DNA of 64,000 nucleotides, from assembly GCA_017538965.1 (NCBI GenBank), contig JAFYHU010000004.1, forward strand, positions 1-64,000, given 5' to 3'. A model generated the notes under the pieces. It was not told the DNA's origin and searched no databases. It saw only the letters and a program-made list of their open reading frames with translations. The position numbers and the translations under genes were made by a program. Positions 33,733 to 42,151 of the stretch are shown in pieces; within the stretch, counting starts at the first letter, position 1, and every line of letters begins with the position of its first letter. Source of the stretch: Oscillospiraceae bacterium. Lineage in GTDB: Bacteria > Bacillota > Clostridia > Oscillospirales > Oscillospiraceae.

Positions 33733-34082
33733 GCAGCGCGCAGCAGCGCAAGGGAAGACGTGCCGAGTTCGAGCTGGCTGAGATCCTTTCGGGCTATGGC
33801 TACGATGTAAGACCCGGAAGGGCTGTCTCATTTGGAAAGGAAGCCGATCTGGTTGGCCTCCCGGGGGTTCACATAGAAAGCAAAAGGCGGGAATCTGTAG
33901 ATATCTCGGCGGCACTCAGGCAGGCGAGAACGGACGCCGGGCGTTTCGGAGACGGCGCTCCGGCGGTGTTCTTCCGGGGAAACCGGCAGCGATGGCGGGT
34001 TGTTATGGAGCTGGATGTCTGGATGTCACTCTATCAGGCGGCCATTCTCGGCGGTTTTGGGCGCTCGGAAGGGGGAGGGTAA
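33729..34082 (+). CDS. PD-(D/E)XK phage nuclease, resolvase-like
   Basis: Residues KGRRAEFELAEILSGYGYDV, then FGKEADLVGLPGVHIESKRR, give Glu13, an Asp in EADLVG, and E-x-K in HIESK, the core of Holliday-junction-resolvase-like nucleases of phages. The C-terminal strand VVFFRGNRQRWRVVM follows. It probably processes replication intermediates before packaging. It lies directly upstream of the terminase genes. Confidence 0.8.
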   Translation: MSSAQQRKGRRAEFELAEILSGYGYDVRPGRAVSFGKEADLVGLPGVHIESKRRESVDISAALRQARTDAGRFGDGAPAVFFRGNRQRWRVVMELDVWMSLYQAAILGGFGRSEGGG

Positions 34083-34084
34083 GG

Positions 34085-34447
34085 ATGACCAATAAAAAGA
34101 AAAAAGCGCTTGCAGCCCTGATACAGAGCCCTACAATCAAAGAAGCAGCGACAGCTTCAGGCGTCGGATATACCACACTCAGAGAGTGGCTGAGAACGGA
34201 CGCTGAATTTGCCGCTGCGTACAGGGAGGCGGTGGACCAGATCATGGACGATGCCGTGTTTCAGGCGCGGCAGAACATGTCACCGGCCTTGTCTGCACTC
34301 AGGAAGATCGTGCATGACGAGAATCAGAACGGTGCCGTCGTGGCACAGGCATCGCGCACGCTGCTGGAATATGGCCTGAAGATGACGGAGCGGGCTGACA
34401 TCAGGGACCGCATTGATGCGCTGGAGGAGCAGGATGAATTACTCTGA
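34085..34447 (+). CDS. terminase small subunit-like HTH protein
   Basis: The 120-residue protein starts MTNKKKKALAALIQSPT and has a helix-turn-helix IKEAATASGVGYTTLREWL. Its C-terminal helices (AVFQARQNMSPALSALRKI) are like the oligomerisation part of small terminase subunits (phBC6A51-like). It lies 2 nt after the nuclease gene and overlaps the large subunit by 14 bp, the normal order for TerS-TerL. Confidence 0.78.
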   Translation: MTNKKKKALAALIQSPTIKEAATASGVGYTTLREWLRTDAEFAAAYREAVDQIMDDAVFQARQNMSPALSALRKIVHDENQNGAVVAQASRTLLEYGLKMTERADIRDRIDALEEQDELL

Positions 34448-35744
34448 CAGACTGCGAACACTGGAACGACGGAAACGGCAGCGGAGAGGCGTGTCTGTCA
34501 CGGTCAATATGGAGGAACATATTGCGCCGGTCTATCTTCCGCTCCATGACGACATTGTCCATGCCGGGCATCAGTATTACAATCTCCCGGGCGGGCGCGG
34601 ATCGTGCAAGTCTTCGTTTGTATCGCTGGAGATTGTGAACGGGATCATGTCGGATAAGAGCGGCAACAGCAACGCCGTGGTTTTTCGACGGATCGCGGGC
34701 ACCATGAGAGAGTCTGTGTACGCGCAGATCAGCTGGGCGATTGCGGAGCTTGATGCCGGTCACCTGTGGCGCGGGAGCGTGAGCCCCATGCAGTACACCT
34801 ACCTCCCGACCGGTGCTCAGATCATTTTTCGGGGACTGGATGATTCGAGCAAGCTGAAATCCATCAAGCCGCGCAGGGGAATATTTCGCTATGTCTGGTT
34901 TGAAGAATTCTCAGAACTCCCCGGTCCAAACTTCCAGAGAAGCGTGCTGCAGTCTGTTGTGCGCGGCGGCAACGATTTTGCTGTGTTCAGATCCTTCAAT
35001 CCGCCCATGAGTGCAAACAACTGGGTGAATACGCTTGTCCGGGAGCCTGATGAAAGGTCTGTCACGCTGCTGACGGATTATACGATGATTCCGCGTGAAT
35101 GGCTCGGGGAAAGCTTTCTCTATGAGGCTGAGCGGCTCAGGGAAGTCAATGAAGCGGCATACCGCCACGAGTATCTGGGAGAGCCGACAGGAACCGGCGG
35201 GGAAGTCTTCCCCAATTTGGAGATCAGGAGGATCACGGAAGAAGAAATCAATCAGATGAGCTATTTTTACAATGGGCTCGATTTCGGCTTCGCGACTGAC
35301 CCGATGGCGTTTCTCCGCATGAGCTATGACAGATCCCGGGAAACGCTGTTTCTCCTGGATGAAATCTATCAGCTGCGCATGAGAAATTCAGAGGCAGCAG
35401 GGGAGATCATCCGAAGAGGATATAACGATGTCAGAACGGTGTGCGACGCTGCAGAACCGAAAAGCATTCTTGACCTCCGGGATCATGGTCTGCATGCGAA
35501 AGAGAGCTATAAGCGACCCAACTGTGTACAATATCGCGTGAAGTGGCTGCAGCACAGAAAAATCGTGATTGACCCGAAGAGGACGCCGAACGCGTACCGG
35601 GAATTTGTCGGTTACAGCTACAGCACGGACAAAGACGGGAACTTCCTGGCGGATCTGCCGGATAAGGACAACCATACGATAGACGCCGCTGCCTATGGAT
35701 TACAAAGGGAGATATGGGCGCGTCAAGTGGAGAGGAAATATTGA
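34434..35744 (+). CDS. phage terminase large subunit, PBSX type
   Basis: The 436-residue protein has the ATPase motif YYNLPGGRGSCKSSFVSLE, Walker B RYVWFEEFSEL, SFNPPMSANNW (motif III), and the nuclease region FYNGLDFGFATDPMAF with TVCDAAEPKSI and HTIDAAAYGLQ, which carry the metal-binding Asp residues. It is full length for the PBSX-type family. The start MNYSDRLRTLE follows GGAGCAGG. No portal gene follows. Confidence 0.92.
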   Translation: MNYSDRLRTLERRKRQRRGVSVTVNMEEHIAPVYLPLHDDIVHAGHQYYNLPGGRGSCKSSFVSLEIVNGIMSDKSGNSNAVVFRRIAGTMRESVYAQISWAIAELDAGHLWRGSVSPMQYTYLPTGAQIIFRGLDDSSKLKSIKPRRGIFRYVWFEEFSELPGPNFQRSVLQSVVRGGNDFAVFRSFNPPMSANNWVNTLVREPDERSVTLLTDYTMIPREWLGESFLYEAERLREVNEAAYRHEYLGEPTGTGGEVFPNLEIRRITEEEINQMSYFYNGLDFGFATDPMAFLRMSYDRSRETLFLLDEIYQLRMRNSEAAGEIIRRGYNDVRTVCDAAEPKSILDLRDHGLHAKESYKRPNCVQYRVKWLQHRKIVIDPKRTPNAYREFVGYSYSTDKDGNFLADLPDKDNHTIDAAAYGLQREIWARQVERKY

Positions 35745-35825
35745 AATTGTCAAGAGCATCCATATCCAAGGTGTAAGCACATCTCTCCATCGATGATTTT
35801 GACAGAATGATGAAGAAAGAAAAGA

Positions 35826-35854
35826 TTGTTTTCCTGTGTAGGATGTGGTAAGAT
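35826..35854 (+). promoter_or_regulatory. promoter upstream of structured RNA
   Basis: TTGTTT (35826-35831), 17 bp, TAAGAT (35849-35854). The expected start of transcription (about 35861) falls on the first base of the large hairpin that follows. Confidence 0.5.
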
Positions 35855-35860
35855 GATTTT

Positions 35861-36017
35861 GCGACGCAATCGAATAATGATTTGGGCAAACTTGAAGGAT
35901 GCGTTTTACCTTCTGGTAAAAACGCACCCTCCATATTGGCTTCCTTCGGGTTTGCTCATTATGTGATTGCGTCGCGGCATCAAATGAGGCTCTGCGTTTT
36001 TCGTGCGTAGTCTCATT
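35861..36017 (+). ncRNA. putative structured RNA: long nested hairpin plus second hairpin
   Basis: Five nested helices span 35861-35975: 11 bp (35861-35871 with 35965-35975), 7 bp (35874-35880 with 35956-35962), 6 bp (35886-35891 with 35950-35955), 5 bp (35894-35898 with 35943-35947) and 10 bp with one bulge (35901-35910 with 35915-35925). A second hairpin pairs 35983-35988 with 36012-36017. It starts where the promoter predicts and lies upstream of TnpV. It could be a leader RNA, a small RNA or an element end. The 419-bp gap 35745-36163 holds this and nothing else I recognise. Confidence 0.4.
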
Positions 36018-36163
36018 AGGCCAACACCCATAAGAGAGTTTTGAAACAAAAATGACTTGGTAACTGTCTGACAGGATTGGATAGGTATTTATAAGTTGAG
36101 GCAGAGGAAAAAAGATATCCTCTTGCCTAATTGTTTCAAAATGAATTATGGGAGGTATATTCC

Positions 36164-36544
36164 ATGAAAACAGCGAAGTCCTTTTTTGAGCAGAACGGCG
36201 GCACCTACACAAGAGTTGGCGACTATCTTCTTCCTGACTTGGCGATTGGAGAAGCAGATGCTCAGCCCATCGGCAAATACGGTCGGATGCGGAAGCGCTA
36301 TTTGAAAGAGACCTGCTCCGCACTGTATACAAACTTGCTACTATCCGGAAAACTCTGGGAGCACCTGGCCGAGATCGACCGATCCTGTGAAGAGCGTATG
36401 GAAATCATCACTCGGCAGATGAAAGAACGCGAGGGCGTAACCGAGGCACTAAAAGCTAAAAATCAGTGGGAATGGATCCGGCTAATGAACATTATACAGT
36501 CAAGCGCAGAAGAGATCGTTCTTAACGAGTTGGTTTACATCTAA
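36164..36544 (+). CDS. TnpV-family transposon protein
   Basis: The 126-residue protein is complete. It has the N-terminal region YTRVGDYLLPDL and GKYGRMRKRYLKETCSALYT, then LLLSGKLWEHLAEIDRSC, and the C-terminal EAIKxKNQWEW-like and AEEIVLNELVYI segments typical of TnpV. GGGAGG precedes the ATG. It stands alone between the truncated satellite and the iron-sulfur genes, with no recombinase nearby, so it is likely a remnant of a transposon. The role of TnpV in transposition is not established. Confidence 0.85.
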   Translation: MKTAKSFFEQNGGTYTRVGDYLLPDLAIGEADAQPIGKYGRMRKRYLKETCSALYTNLLLSGKLWEHLAEIDRSCEERMEIITRQMKEREGVTEALKAKNQWEWIRLMNIIQSSAEEIVLNELVYI

Positions 36545-36553
36545 ACAGAGAAT

Positions 36554-36588
36554 CAACGAACCCGTGGCGATTTGTCACGGGTTCGTTG
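36554..36588 (+). terminator. terminator after TnpV
   Basis: CAACGAACCCGTG (36554-36566) and CACGGGTTCGTTG (36576-36588) form a perfect 13-bp stem with a 9-nt loop, 10 bp after the TnpV stop. Confidence 0.65.
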
Positions 36589-36599
36589 GATGAAAGCAA

Positions 36600-36632
36600 C
36601 ACTCCCGATCACCTTTGACCGGGAGTGTTTTT
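36600..36632. terminator. hairpin between convergent genes
   Basis: CACTCCCG (36600-36607) and CGGGAGTG (36620-36627) pair, followed by TTTTTCTC on the plus strand. It overlaps the last codons of the minus-strand QueG-like gene. Confidence 0.5.
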
Positions 36633-37568
36633 CTCTATGAGCTGAATTTTCCTGTTTCTGACCGCACGCTCCGCACTGTGGCGCAGGACTGCGCTGTCGC
36701 CAGGCATGAGGTGATCAGCGGTTTTGGGAATGATCTGCTGCTCTATAAAAGTATCCGTCTGTTCAAGCAGCTTTTCGGGAACCAGCTTGGCCGCGATTTC
36801 CTCGAGATTAGAAAAAGAGTCTCCTTCGTCCCAGTTGTGCTTTCGATTATACGGGCAGGCGTCCTGGCAGTTGTCACAGCCGCATATCCATTCCTCGAAC
36901 ATGGATTCTTCCAGAAAGCCCGGGATATTCCCTTTTCCGAAGGTCGTCCAGAAGGACACACAGCGAGAGGGGTCCATGGTATAAGCGTCGCACAGCGCGC
37001 CCGTTTTACATGCTTTCCTGCACAGCGTGCAGGCTTCGCTGCACGGCCTTATGTTCGTCTGTTGATACAGCGTGCATTCGCAGTCAACAATATACGCAGT
37101 CAGGCTGACGAAGGAGCCGCGCTCCGTATAGAAGAAGTTATTTCTTCGGATAATTCCCAGTCCCGCTTTCATAGCGGCGTATCTGAGAGGTACGGCATCG
37201 ACGCCGTCCCAACGGATATGATGCTCCGTCAGCCAGCGTTCAAACTGCACGTGATCGAAACTGTCGGTGTGCCCTTCCTCCGGAGACAGGAAGAAGGCTT
37301 TCGCGTACCTTCCCCGCAGTTCGGGAGGATAGCGGTATTTTCCGTGCTCGGCCGTCAGCACGATAATGGACTTTGCCCAGGGAAATCTGTCTTTGACCGG
37401 CTCATAAATACGCATCCCGCCATAAATTGCGGCACTGGATGGTACTTTTCCCATTCGCTCCTGTAAGCGTTCCTTACTACCCGTCAGATCCTCCGGCGCA
37501 ATGATACCGCAGTTGTCATACCCGCACGCCAATGCGGCCTGATAGATTTCATTTGAAAGCCCCGTGAT
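36609..37568 (-). CDS. QueG-like double-[4Fe-4S] protein
   Basis: The protein matches epoxyqueuosine-reductase-like iron-sulfur proteins: an N-terminal region (AALACGYDNCGI, IIVLTAEHGKYRYPPELRG), then two ferredoxin-like clusters: CTLCRKACKTGALC and CDNCQDACPYNRKHN. A true QueG uses a cobalamin to reduce epoxyqueuosine in tRNA; these shorter clostridial relatives may have another role. The first start-type codon is TTG at 37619 without a ribosome-binding site. GGAGG at 37579-37575 is 6 nt before an in-frame ATC (37568), so I use that start. A decayed copy lies at 59215-59465. Confidence 0.75.
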   Translation of the reverse strand: MTGLSNEIYQAALACGYDNCGIIAPEDLTGSKERLQERMGKVPSSAAIYGGMRIYEPVKDRFPWAKSIIVLTAEHGKYRYPPELRGRYAKAFFLSPEEGHTDSFDHVQFERWLTEHHIRWDGVDAVPLRYAAMKAGLGIIRRNNFFYTERGSFVSLTAYIVDCECTLYQQTNIRPCSEACTLCRKACKTGALCDAYTMDPSRCVSFWTTFGKGNIPGFLEESMFEEWICGCDNCQDACPYNRKHNWDEGDSFSNLEEIAAKLVPEKLLEQTDTFIEQQIIPKTADHLMPGDSAVLRHSAERAVRNRKIQLIEKNTPGQR

Positions 37569-37660
37569 TATCCACCTCCGCAAATACCGAGTCGACAAGC
37601 AGATTATTATGATAGGCAAAGAGACAATGTTCTCTCACGAAAAACAAACTTGCAAAGAAT

Positions 37661-38443
37661 TTAATCGATGTGTATCAGCGGCTCCGTCAGTTCCGCAACA
37701 TTGATTTTAGGATCGGGGAAGCGCTCGCGGTTTGCTGTCACCCTGCCGATGTCGATTGCGTGTTGCGGGCAAAACTGCACACAGCCCAGACAGCCCATAC
37801 AGTTTGTTCCAAAGACCGGCCTTCCGTCTGCAAGTTGAATGTTCTCTCTCGGACATACCTTTACACAGGTACCGCAGCTGATACATTTGTCGTTGGCTTG
37901 GAACTTGGCAGCTCTTTTCTCGTGAGTTTTCCCCAAGGCCTTGCTCATCAATTCGAACGCAAGCTCTTTAGGTGGGCGCTTCTCGCTGCGTTTGCCTGCC
38001 AGCACCGCCTGAACTACCTCATTCACCTTACAGTCTATGCGATGTTGCGCCATTTTGGGTGTGGTCGGCGGAAGCGTCAATTGATGGGGCATCAGCCAAA
38101 TCGCCGTGGAATGGTTGGAGATACCGGTCCAGTAATCCAGGCGCACGATCTCGTCGATTTTTCTCATGCCGCAGCCGAGGTAACCCGCATACTGTTCTAC
38201 AGCAAAACGGTAGGCATCGGGCGCGATCTGGATGGCTTTCACATAGTCTTCTACATCCCCCGGAAGGCCTCCAGCCATACAGGAGAAGACGAAGCCCACT
38301 CTTTTTGCTGACCTTGCATCTGTAAGCACCGGAAAGCGGCGCATCATGACGATATCCGTATCTCCCAGAGCCGTTGCAATACTCTTGGCCATGCTTAGAC
38401 AGTGGCCGGCACCGGAATAACAGTAGATGATATTTTCACTCAT
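37661..38443 (-). CDS. EFR1-family flavodoxin-ferredoxin protein
   Basis: The N-terminus IIYCYSGAGHCLSMAKSIA is a flavodoxin-like FMN loop with a variant GxGxC pattern. The C-terminus has two [4Fe-4S] motifs, CISCGTCVKVCP and CMGCLGCVQFCP. This is the EFR1 family of Clostridia, which links flavin and ferredoxin chemistry in electron transfer. It lies 20 bp downstream of MoxR and about 90 bp upstream of the QueG-like gene on the same strand, so these genes may be cotranscribed. Confidence 0.88.
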   Translation of the reverse strand: MSENIIYCYSGAGHCLSMAKSIATALGDTDIVMMRRFPVLTDARSAKRVGFVFSCMAGGLPGDVEDYVKAIQIAPDAYRFAVEQYAGYLGCGMRKIDEIVRLDYWTGISNHSTAIWLMPHQLTLPPTTPKMAQHRIDCKVNEVVQAVLAGKRSEKRPPKELAFELMSKALGKTHEKRAAKFQANDKCISCGTCVKVCPRENIQLADGRPVFGTNCMGCLGCVQFCPQHAIDIGRVTANRERFPDPKINVAELTEPLIHID

Positions 38444-38463
38444 GGATAAAATCTCCTCACACT

Positions 38464-39951
38464 CTAAACAAGGTCGTCGTAATTAACGGCCACTTGTTCC
38501 TTTTTTTGTAATGCTGTAACGGCGCGCTCAATGTCATTACGCCGCTGGTTGAACATCAGTACTTCGCTGTGCTTATAGTAGGCATCGCAGCCATACCGGG
38601 CAACGAACATGGAAAGCAGCGGATCGGCAGTCAGATCGCTCAGCAGAATGACCATCTCCTGCCCTTCACCCCAGCACAAATCGCAGAAGGAGAAAATCGC
38701 TGCGAGCTTGTCGGATACAGCTTTCGCGCAGGTCGTTGTTTCTGTTCTCAAGCTCTCGAAGGATTCCTTGATCGCCGAAAAATCCTTTCCTGCATTCCTT
38801 TCCAAAAAGGCGATCGTAAAATTCATAACGACCCGTCTTTGCGGCGACAAACCACCTCTCCGTCTGCTTTTGGAGAGCCTGCTCTTTTCTTCCTCTATCT
38901 GCTTTTGCATCGGCTCTCCGGCTTTTACGGCTTTCAGATAAGGGTGAAGCTCCTCGAGCACCGACCTTCTCTCAAAGAGTGCAGATGCTGCCTCGCGGAT
39001 TTTCCCAAGCATAAGCTCAAGAAGACTGAGCCGCTCGTCAAAAGGTGCAGCAGAAGCTCGTTCAATAATTTCCTGGAGCACGGCACCGTTGAGGATTTCT
39101 TGAATTCGATAGTCCGAGTCATATTTTTTGAACAGCATGTAGTAGTCCGCAAAGCTGTCGGCAATAGCGGCATCCTGCAGATACTGGACGATAAGGTTTC
39201 GATTTGCCGCAAGCCCCTTTTTCTCATAGACAAGAAGGATATTACTCAGATCTGTCCACCCGCGGGCGGTGACGAGACCATGCCCATCTTCCCCGCGGCG
39301 GAGTGAATAAAACGCGCTCCTATTGATATCCAGGTAGCTCAAAACAGCAGGGTGCACGCCGACCGACACGGCATATTTGCGCCAGGAAAGATAATCCGGG
39401 TCTATATCGATCCGCTTCAGCCGGTCCCAGGTTACCGTGTCAAATTCTCTTGCTGAGCGGTTGTATTCCGGGGGATTGCCCGCGGCTACAACAACCCAAC
39501 CGTCCGGGAGAGCATGGCGCCCAAAGGTTTTATACTGCAGAAATTGAAGCATCGTTGGGGTAAGAGTTTCGGATACACAGTTCATCTCATCCAGAAACAG
39601 AATGCCTGCACGGTTGCCGGTGGCCTCCATCTCGTCATAAACGGACGCTATGATTTCCGACATGGTATATTCCGTAACGCTGGTCTCTTCTCCGCCGTAT
39701 TCTTTCGTCTTGATGATCGGAAGACCAAGTGTGCTCTGACGGGTGTGATGGGTCATGGAATATGACAGAAGATTGATGTCAAGCTCATTGGCGATCTCCG
39801 CCATGATGGCGGTCTTACCAATACCCGGCGGTCCCATCAGAAAAACAGGCCGCTGTGATTGAGGCGGAATCAGATGATCTCCGTACTGGTCACGCTCAGA
39901 GTAAGCAATTACAGTATCTTTGATCTGCACCTTTGCTTCGTCTATCGTCAT
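38464..39951 (-). CDS. MoxR-type AAA ATPase
   Basis: Walker A is FLMGPPGIGKTAIMAEI, Walker B is GILFLDEMNCVSE, with LQFLQYKTFGRHALPDGW (sensor region) and AAGNPPEYNRSAREFDTV typical of MoxR/RavA-type AAA proteins. The C-terminal 200 residues are helical without a known domain. MoxR ATPases usually work with vWA proteins as chaperones for complex assembly or metal insertion. The ATG overlaps the stop of the LRR gene (4 bp), and the vWA gene lies just upstream: a three-gene module. Confidence 0.88.
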   Translation of the reverse strand: MTIDEAKVQIKDTVIAYSERDQYGDHLIPPQSQRPVFLMGPPGIGKTAIMAEIANELDINLLSYSMTHHTRQSTLGLPIIKTKEYGGEETSVTEYTMSEIIASVYDEMEATGNRAGILFLDEMNCVSETLTPTMLQFLQYKTFGRHALPDGWVVVAAGNPPEYNRSAREFDTVTWDRLKRIDIDPDYLSWRKYAVSVGVHPAVLSYLDINRSAFYSLRRGEDGHGLVTARGWTDLSNILLVYEKKGLAANRNLIVQYLQDAAIADSFADYYMLFKKYDSDYRIQEILNGAVLQEIIERASAAPFDERLSLLELMLGKIREAASALFERRSVLEELHPYLKAVKAGEPMQKQIEEEKSRLSKSRRRGGLSPQRRVVMNFTIAFLERNAGKDFSAIKESFESLRTETTTCAKAVSDKLAAIFSFCDLCWGEGQEMVILLSDLTADPLLSMFVARYGCDAYYKHSEVLMFNQRRNDIERAVTALQKKEQVAVNYDDLV

Positions 39952-40730
39952 AGCTCAAACTCCGTTTCTCTTGTTGAACCAGCTCTTGTGTTTCTCAGCA
40001 GCAAAGCAGTGAGTTCCGGGCAACCGACCGCATTTGTCCGCTTCACATAGTTCATGGTATGATCCTTGCGCAGCAGATCCATCTTTAAAAGCCCCTCGAG
40101 CGCCCGCGTGTTTCGTTCGGAAATGATGATTTCCATCAGCACTTCCTCGTTCCGGTCGACATACGTTTCCAACCATGGGCGATTGCGTCGGTATTCCTCT
40201 TCCTTGCAGGAACAGCGCAGCAATGCAAGCAGCAGCTCATCCTCCGGCCCGGGATCATCAGGGAGTCTTCCATAAATACGACCGCGGCGAAGTCTCCGGC
40301 AGCCATCAAAGACATTGTGACCGAGCAGGGTTTCCTCTCCGGGGATTACGACTGACTCAAGTTGAAGACAATCCTTGAAGGCGTTTTCTCCGATGGTTTG
40401 AACGGCTTTCGGCAGAATGAGGGCTCTGAGCCCGCAGCCGAAAAAGGCGATGCTCCCGATTTCCTGGAGCGTTTCGGGAAACTGAAGTGTCTGAAGCGAC
40501 CCGCATCCGACAAACGCGCCGTCTCCGATCGAGATAAGGCCGGCCGGCAGCCAGACTTGCTGGAGCTTCTCACAAGCCATGAAGGTGCACTCCGGGATTC
40601 GGGTGAGCCCATCGGGGAGCTTCACCTCCAGAAGCTCTGCCTGTCCGGCAAACATCTCCGAGTCCATCGTTCCGCCGGGCAGGGGCAAGGATTCTATTAT
40701 GCCGTTTGTTTTTGCTATTTCAATCTGCAT
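39948..40730 (-). CDS. BspA-type leucine-rich-repeat protein
   Basis: About five LRR_5 repeats cover residues 30-135: ELLEVKLPDGLTRIPECTF, KLQQVWLPAGLISIGDGAF, SLQTLQFPETLQEIGSIAF and ALILPKAVQTIGENAF. The C-terminal 110 residues are helical. No signal peptide is seen, so it is cytosolic, unlike surface BspA proteins. It is encoded between the vWA and MoxR genes with overlaps on both sides (11 bp and 4 bp), so it is probably an adaptor of the MoxR-vWA complex; this role is inference. Confidence 0.85.
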   Translation of the reverse strand: MQIEIAKTNGIIESLPLPGGTMDSEMFAGQAELLEVKLPDGLTRIPECTFMACEKLQQVWLPAGLISIGDGAFVGCGSLQTLQFPETLQEIGSIAFFGCGLRALILPKAVQTIGENAFKDCLQLESVVIPGEETLLGHNVFDGCRRLRRGRIYGRLPDDPGPEDELLLALLRCSCKEEEYRRNRPWLETYVDRNEEVLMEIIISERNTRALEGLLKMDLLRKDHTMNYVKRTNAVGCPELTALLLRNTRAGSTRETEFEL

Positions 40731-42036
40731 GGGGCGCCGCCTTCACAAAACTTCGGATTTCTTCCTGATTCAGAGACATGCTCATTGCCCATGACGGCAC
40801 TTCGATTTCTGTGCCCTCACATTCCCGGAGGACAAAAGCCGTCCTGTATGGCGGAGCCTCATCGGGAAAAGAGCCCTTTCCGTCGGTAAAATAGATGAGA
40901 CCCTGCAGATGCGTAAGTTCTCCCCGCTTTTGCAGGGCATCCACATAGTCGAATACCGGGCGGAAATCCGTCCCGCCAAGTCCCTTGACGCTGCAGCCTG
41001 CGAGATACTGCTGGAAATCCTGCCTGCTTCGGATGACGGCATCCTCACGGATCCTGTTATCGCACTGAATAATATGTACTTCAACGGAATCGGAAAAGTG
41101 CTCGTGATCCATCAGGATTTCCCATGTTTTCTGAACGAAAGCCTGGACTGCTTCTCCTTTTACGGAACCCGATGTGTCAATTGCGATGACGAATTGCCGG
41201 ATTCCCTGATTCTCACGATATTCAAGCGGCTCGATAAGCGGAATATCTCCGTAGAGCTTCAGCCCATAGGTATAGTAGTTCTGATCGAATTCCTCATCCG
41301 ATAAGCGAAGCTGCTCGGTCAACTGGCAGAAGTTTCTCAAAAATGCCGAGTAGTCTCTGCGCTTTCCGGACATTTGCTTTAATTGCTGCAGCATGGCGCC
41401 GGATGTATTTCCGGTATTAAGCTCCAGCTCGTTTTTCATTCTTACGGCGACCTGCCGCCAAATCTCCTCGCTATCCTGCGACAGGTTTTTACCGGTGGCT
41501 GACATGTACCAGAGTGAATGGTCGTCGGCAAGAAAATCGCGCTTCAAAACAAGAAAGTCTTCGTTGGACAGTTTCCTGTCGCGCAGCCAGGGATACAGCT
41601 TTTCCGCGGTGACAACGCCCAGATCCGCCCTGCATTCATTCAGGAACGCTGTCCTTTCTTCAGCCCGCGAATCTCCTGCCACTCTGAGGTGGAGGCTTTC
41701 GATCGTATCTTCAACAGCTATGTCACAGGACAAGTCCCACAAGGCAGGATCGATCCGCGTGCTTACCAGATTGTGGCGGAATATGCAATGGAGTATCAGA
41801 TGCAGCAGATGATGGGCGGGCAGAGAAGACCGCATCTGGAAAAGGGACAGAATATGCTGTGGATCGATATAAAGATTCGTCCCGTCTGTCGAAATCCGAG
41901 CATTCGTCTTTATCACAGGAGGCATACGGGAAATAGCCCTGCTCATAAAACGCAGTTCCAATGTAAGCTGACTCTGCGCCAGTGAAAGGATCTGCAGCGC
42001 CAGTGCTTCCGCCTGCTGTTTGTCCGACTGATCCAT
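40720..42036 (-). CDS. vWA domain protein (DUF2201-like) partner of MoxR
   Basis: The N-terminal part is helical with a metallopeptidase-like segment (LLHLILHCIFRHNL, HxxxH pattern). The C-terminus is a von Willebrand A domain: FVIAIDTSGSVKGEAV (MIDAS DxSGS), LGGTDFRPVFDYV and IYFTDGKGSFP. This is the DUF2201 vWA architecture. The start at 42036 follows GAAAGGGTG; an earlier start at 42162 has no good site. It is the first gene of the vWA-LRR-MoxR set and is divergent from LysR at 42152. Confidence 0.85.
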   Translation of the reverse strand: MDQSDKQQAEALALQILSLAQSQLTLELRFMSRAISRMPPVIKTNARISTDGTNLYIDPQHILSLFQMRSSLPAHHLLHLILHCIFRHNLVSTRIDPALWDLSCDIAVEDTIESLHLRVAGDSRAEERTAFLNECRADLGVVTAEKLYPWLRDRKLSNEDFLVLKRDFLADDHSLWYMSATGKNLSQDSEEIWRQVAVRMKNELELNTGNTSGAMLQQLKQMSGKRRDYSAFLRNFCQLTEQLRLSDEEFDQNYYTYGLKLYGDIPLIEPLEYRENQGIRQFVIAIDTSGSVKGEAVQAFVQKTWEILMDHEHFSDSVEVHIIQCDNRIREDAVIRSRQDFQQYLAGCSVKGLGGTDFRPVFDYVDALQKRGELTHLQGLIYFTDGKGSFPDEAPPYRTAFVLRECEGTEIEVPSWAMSMSLNQEEIRSFVKAAPHAD

Positions 42037-42151
42037 ACAGGACACCCTTTCCGCAATAAATTTGCTGAGAGACTTGCGAAAGATTTTCTGCTGTGCTACT
42101 ATTATTCCGAAATGGAATCCTGGTGAAGCTGCAAATACGGAGGCGGGCAGA

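Larger units (their letters stand above)
29133..35744. mobile_element. compact integrated phage-satellite-like element
   Basis: The block starts at tRNA-Arg with a minus-strand integrase and repressor, then a plus-strand run: excisionase, CHC2 zinc finger, DUF3987, small protein, PD-(D/E)XK, small and large terminase. No head, portal or lysis gene follows the large terminase; the next 400 bp are noncoding and then TnpV. Gene overlap and order fit a phage satellite or a prophage truncated at its right side. I found no second copy of the tRNA 3' end, so the right boundary is unknown. Confidence 0.6.
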
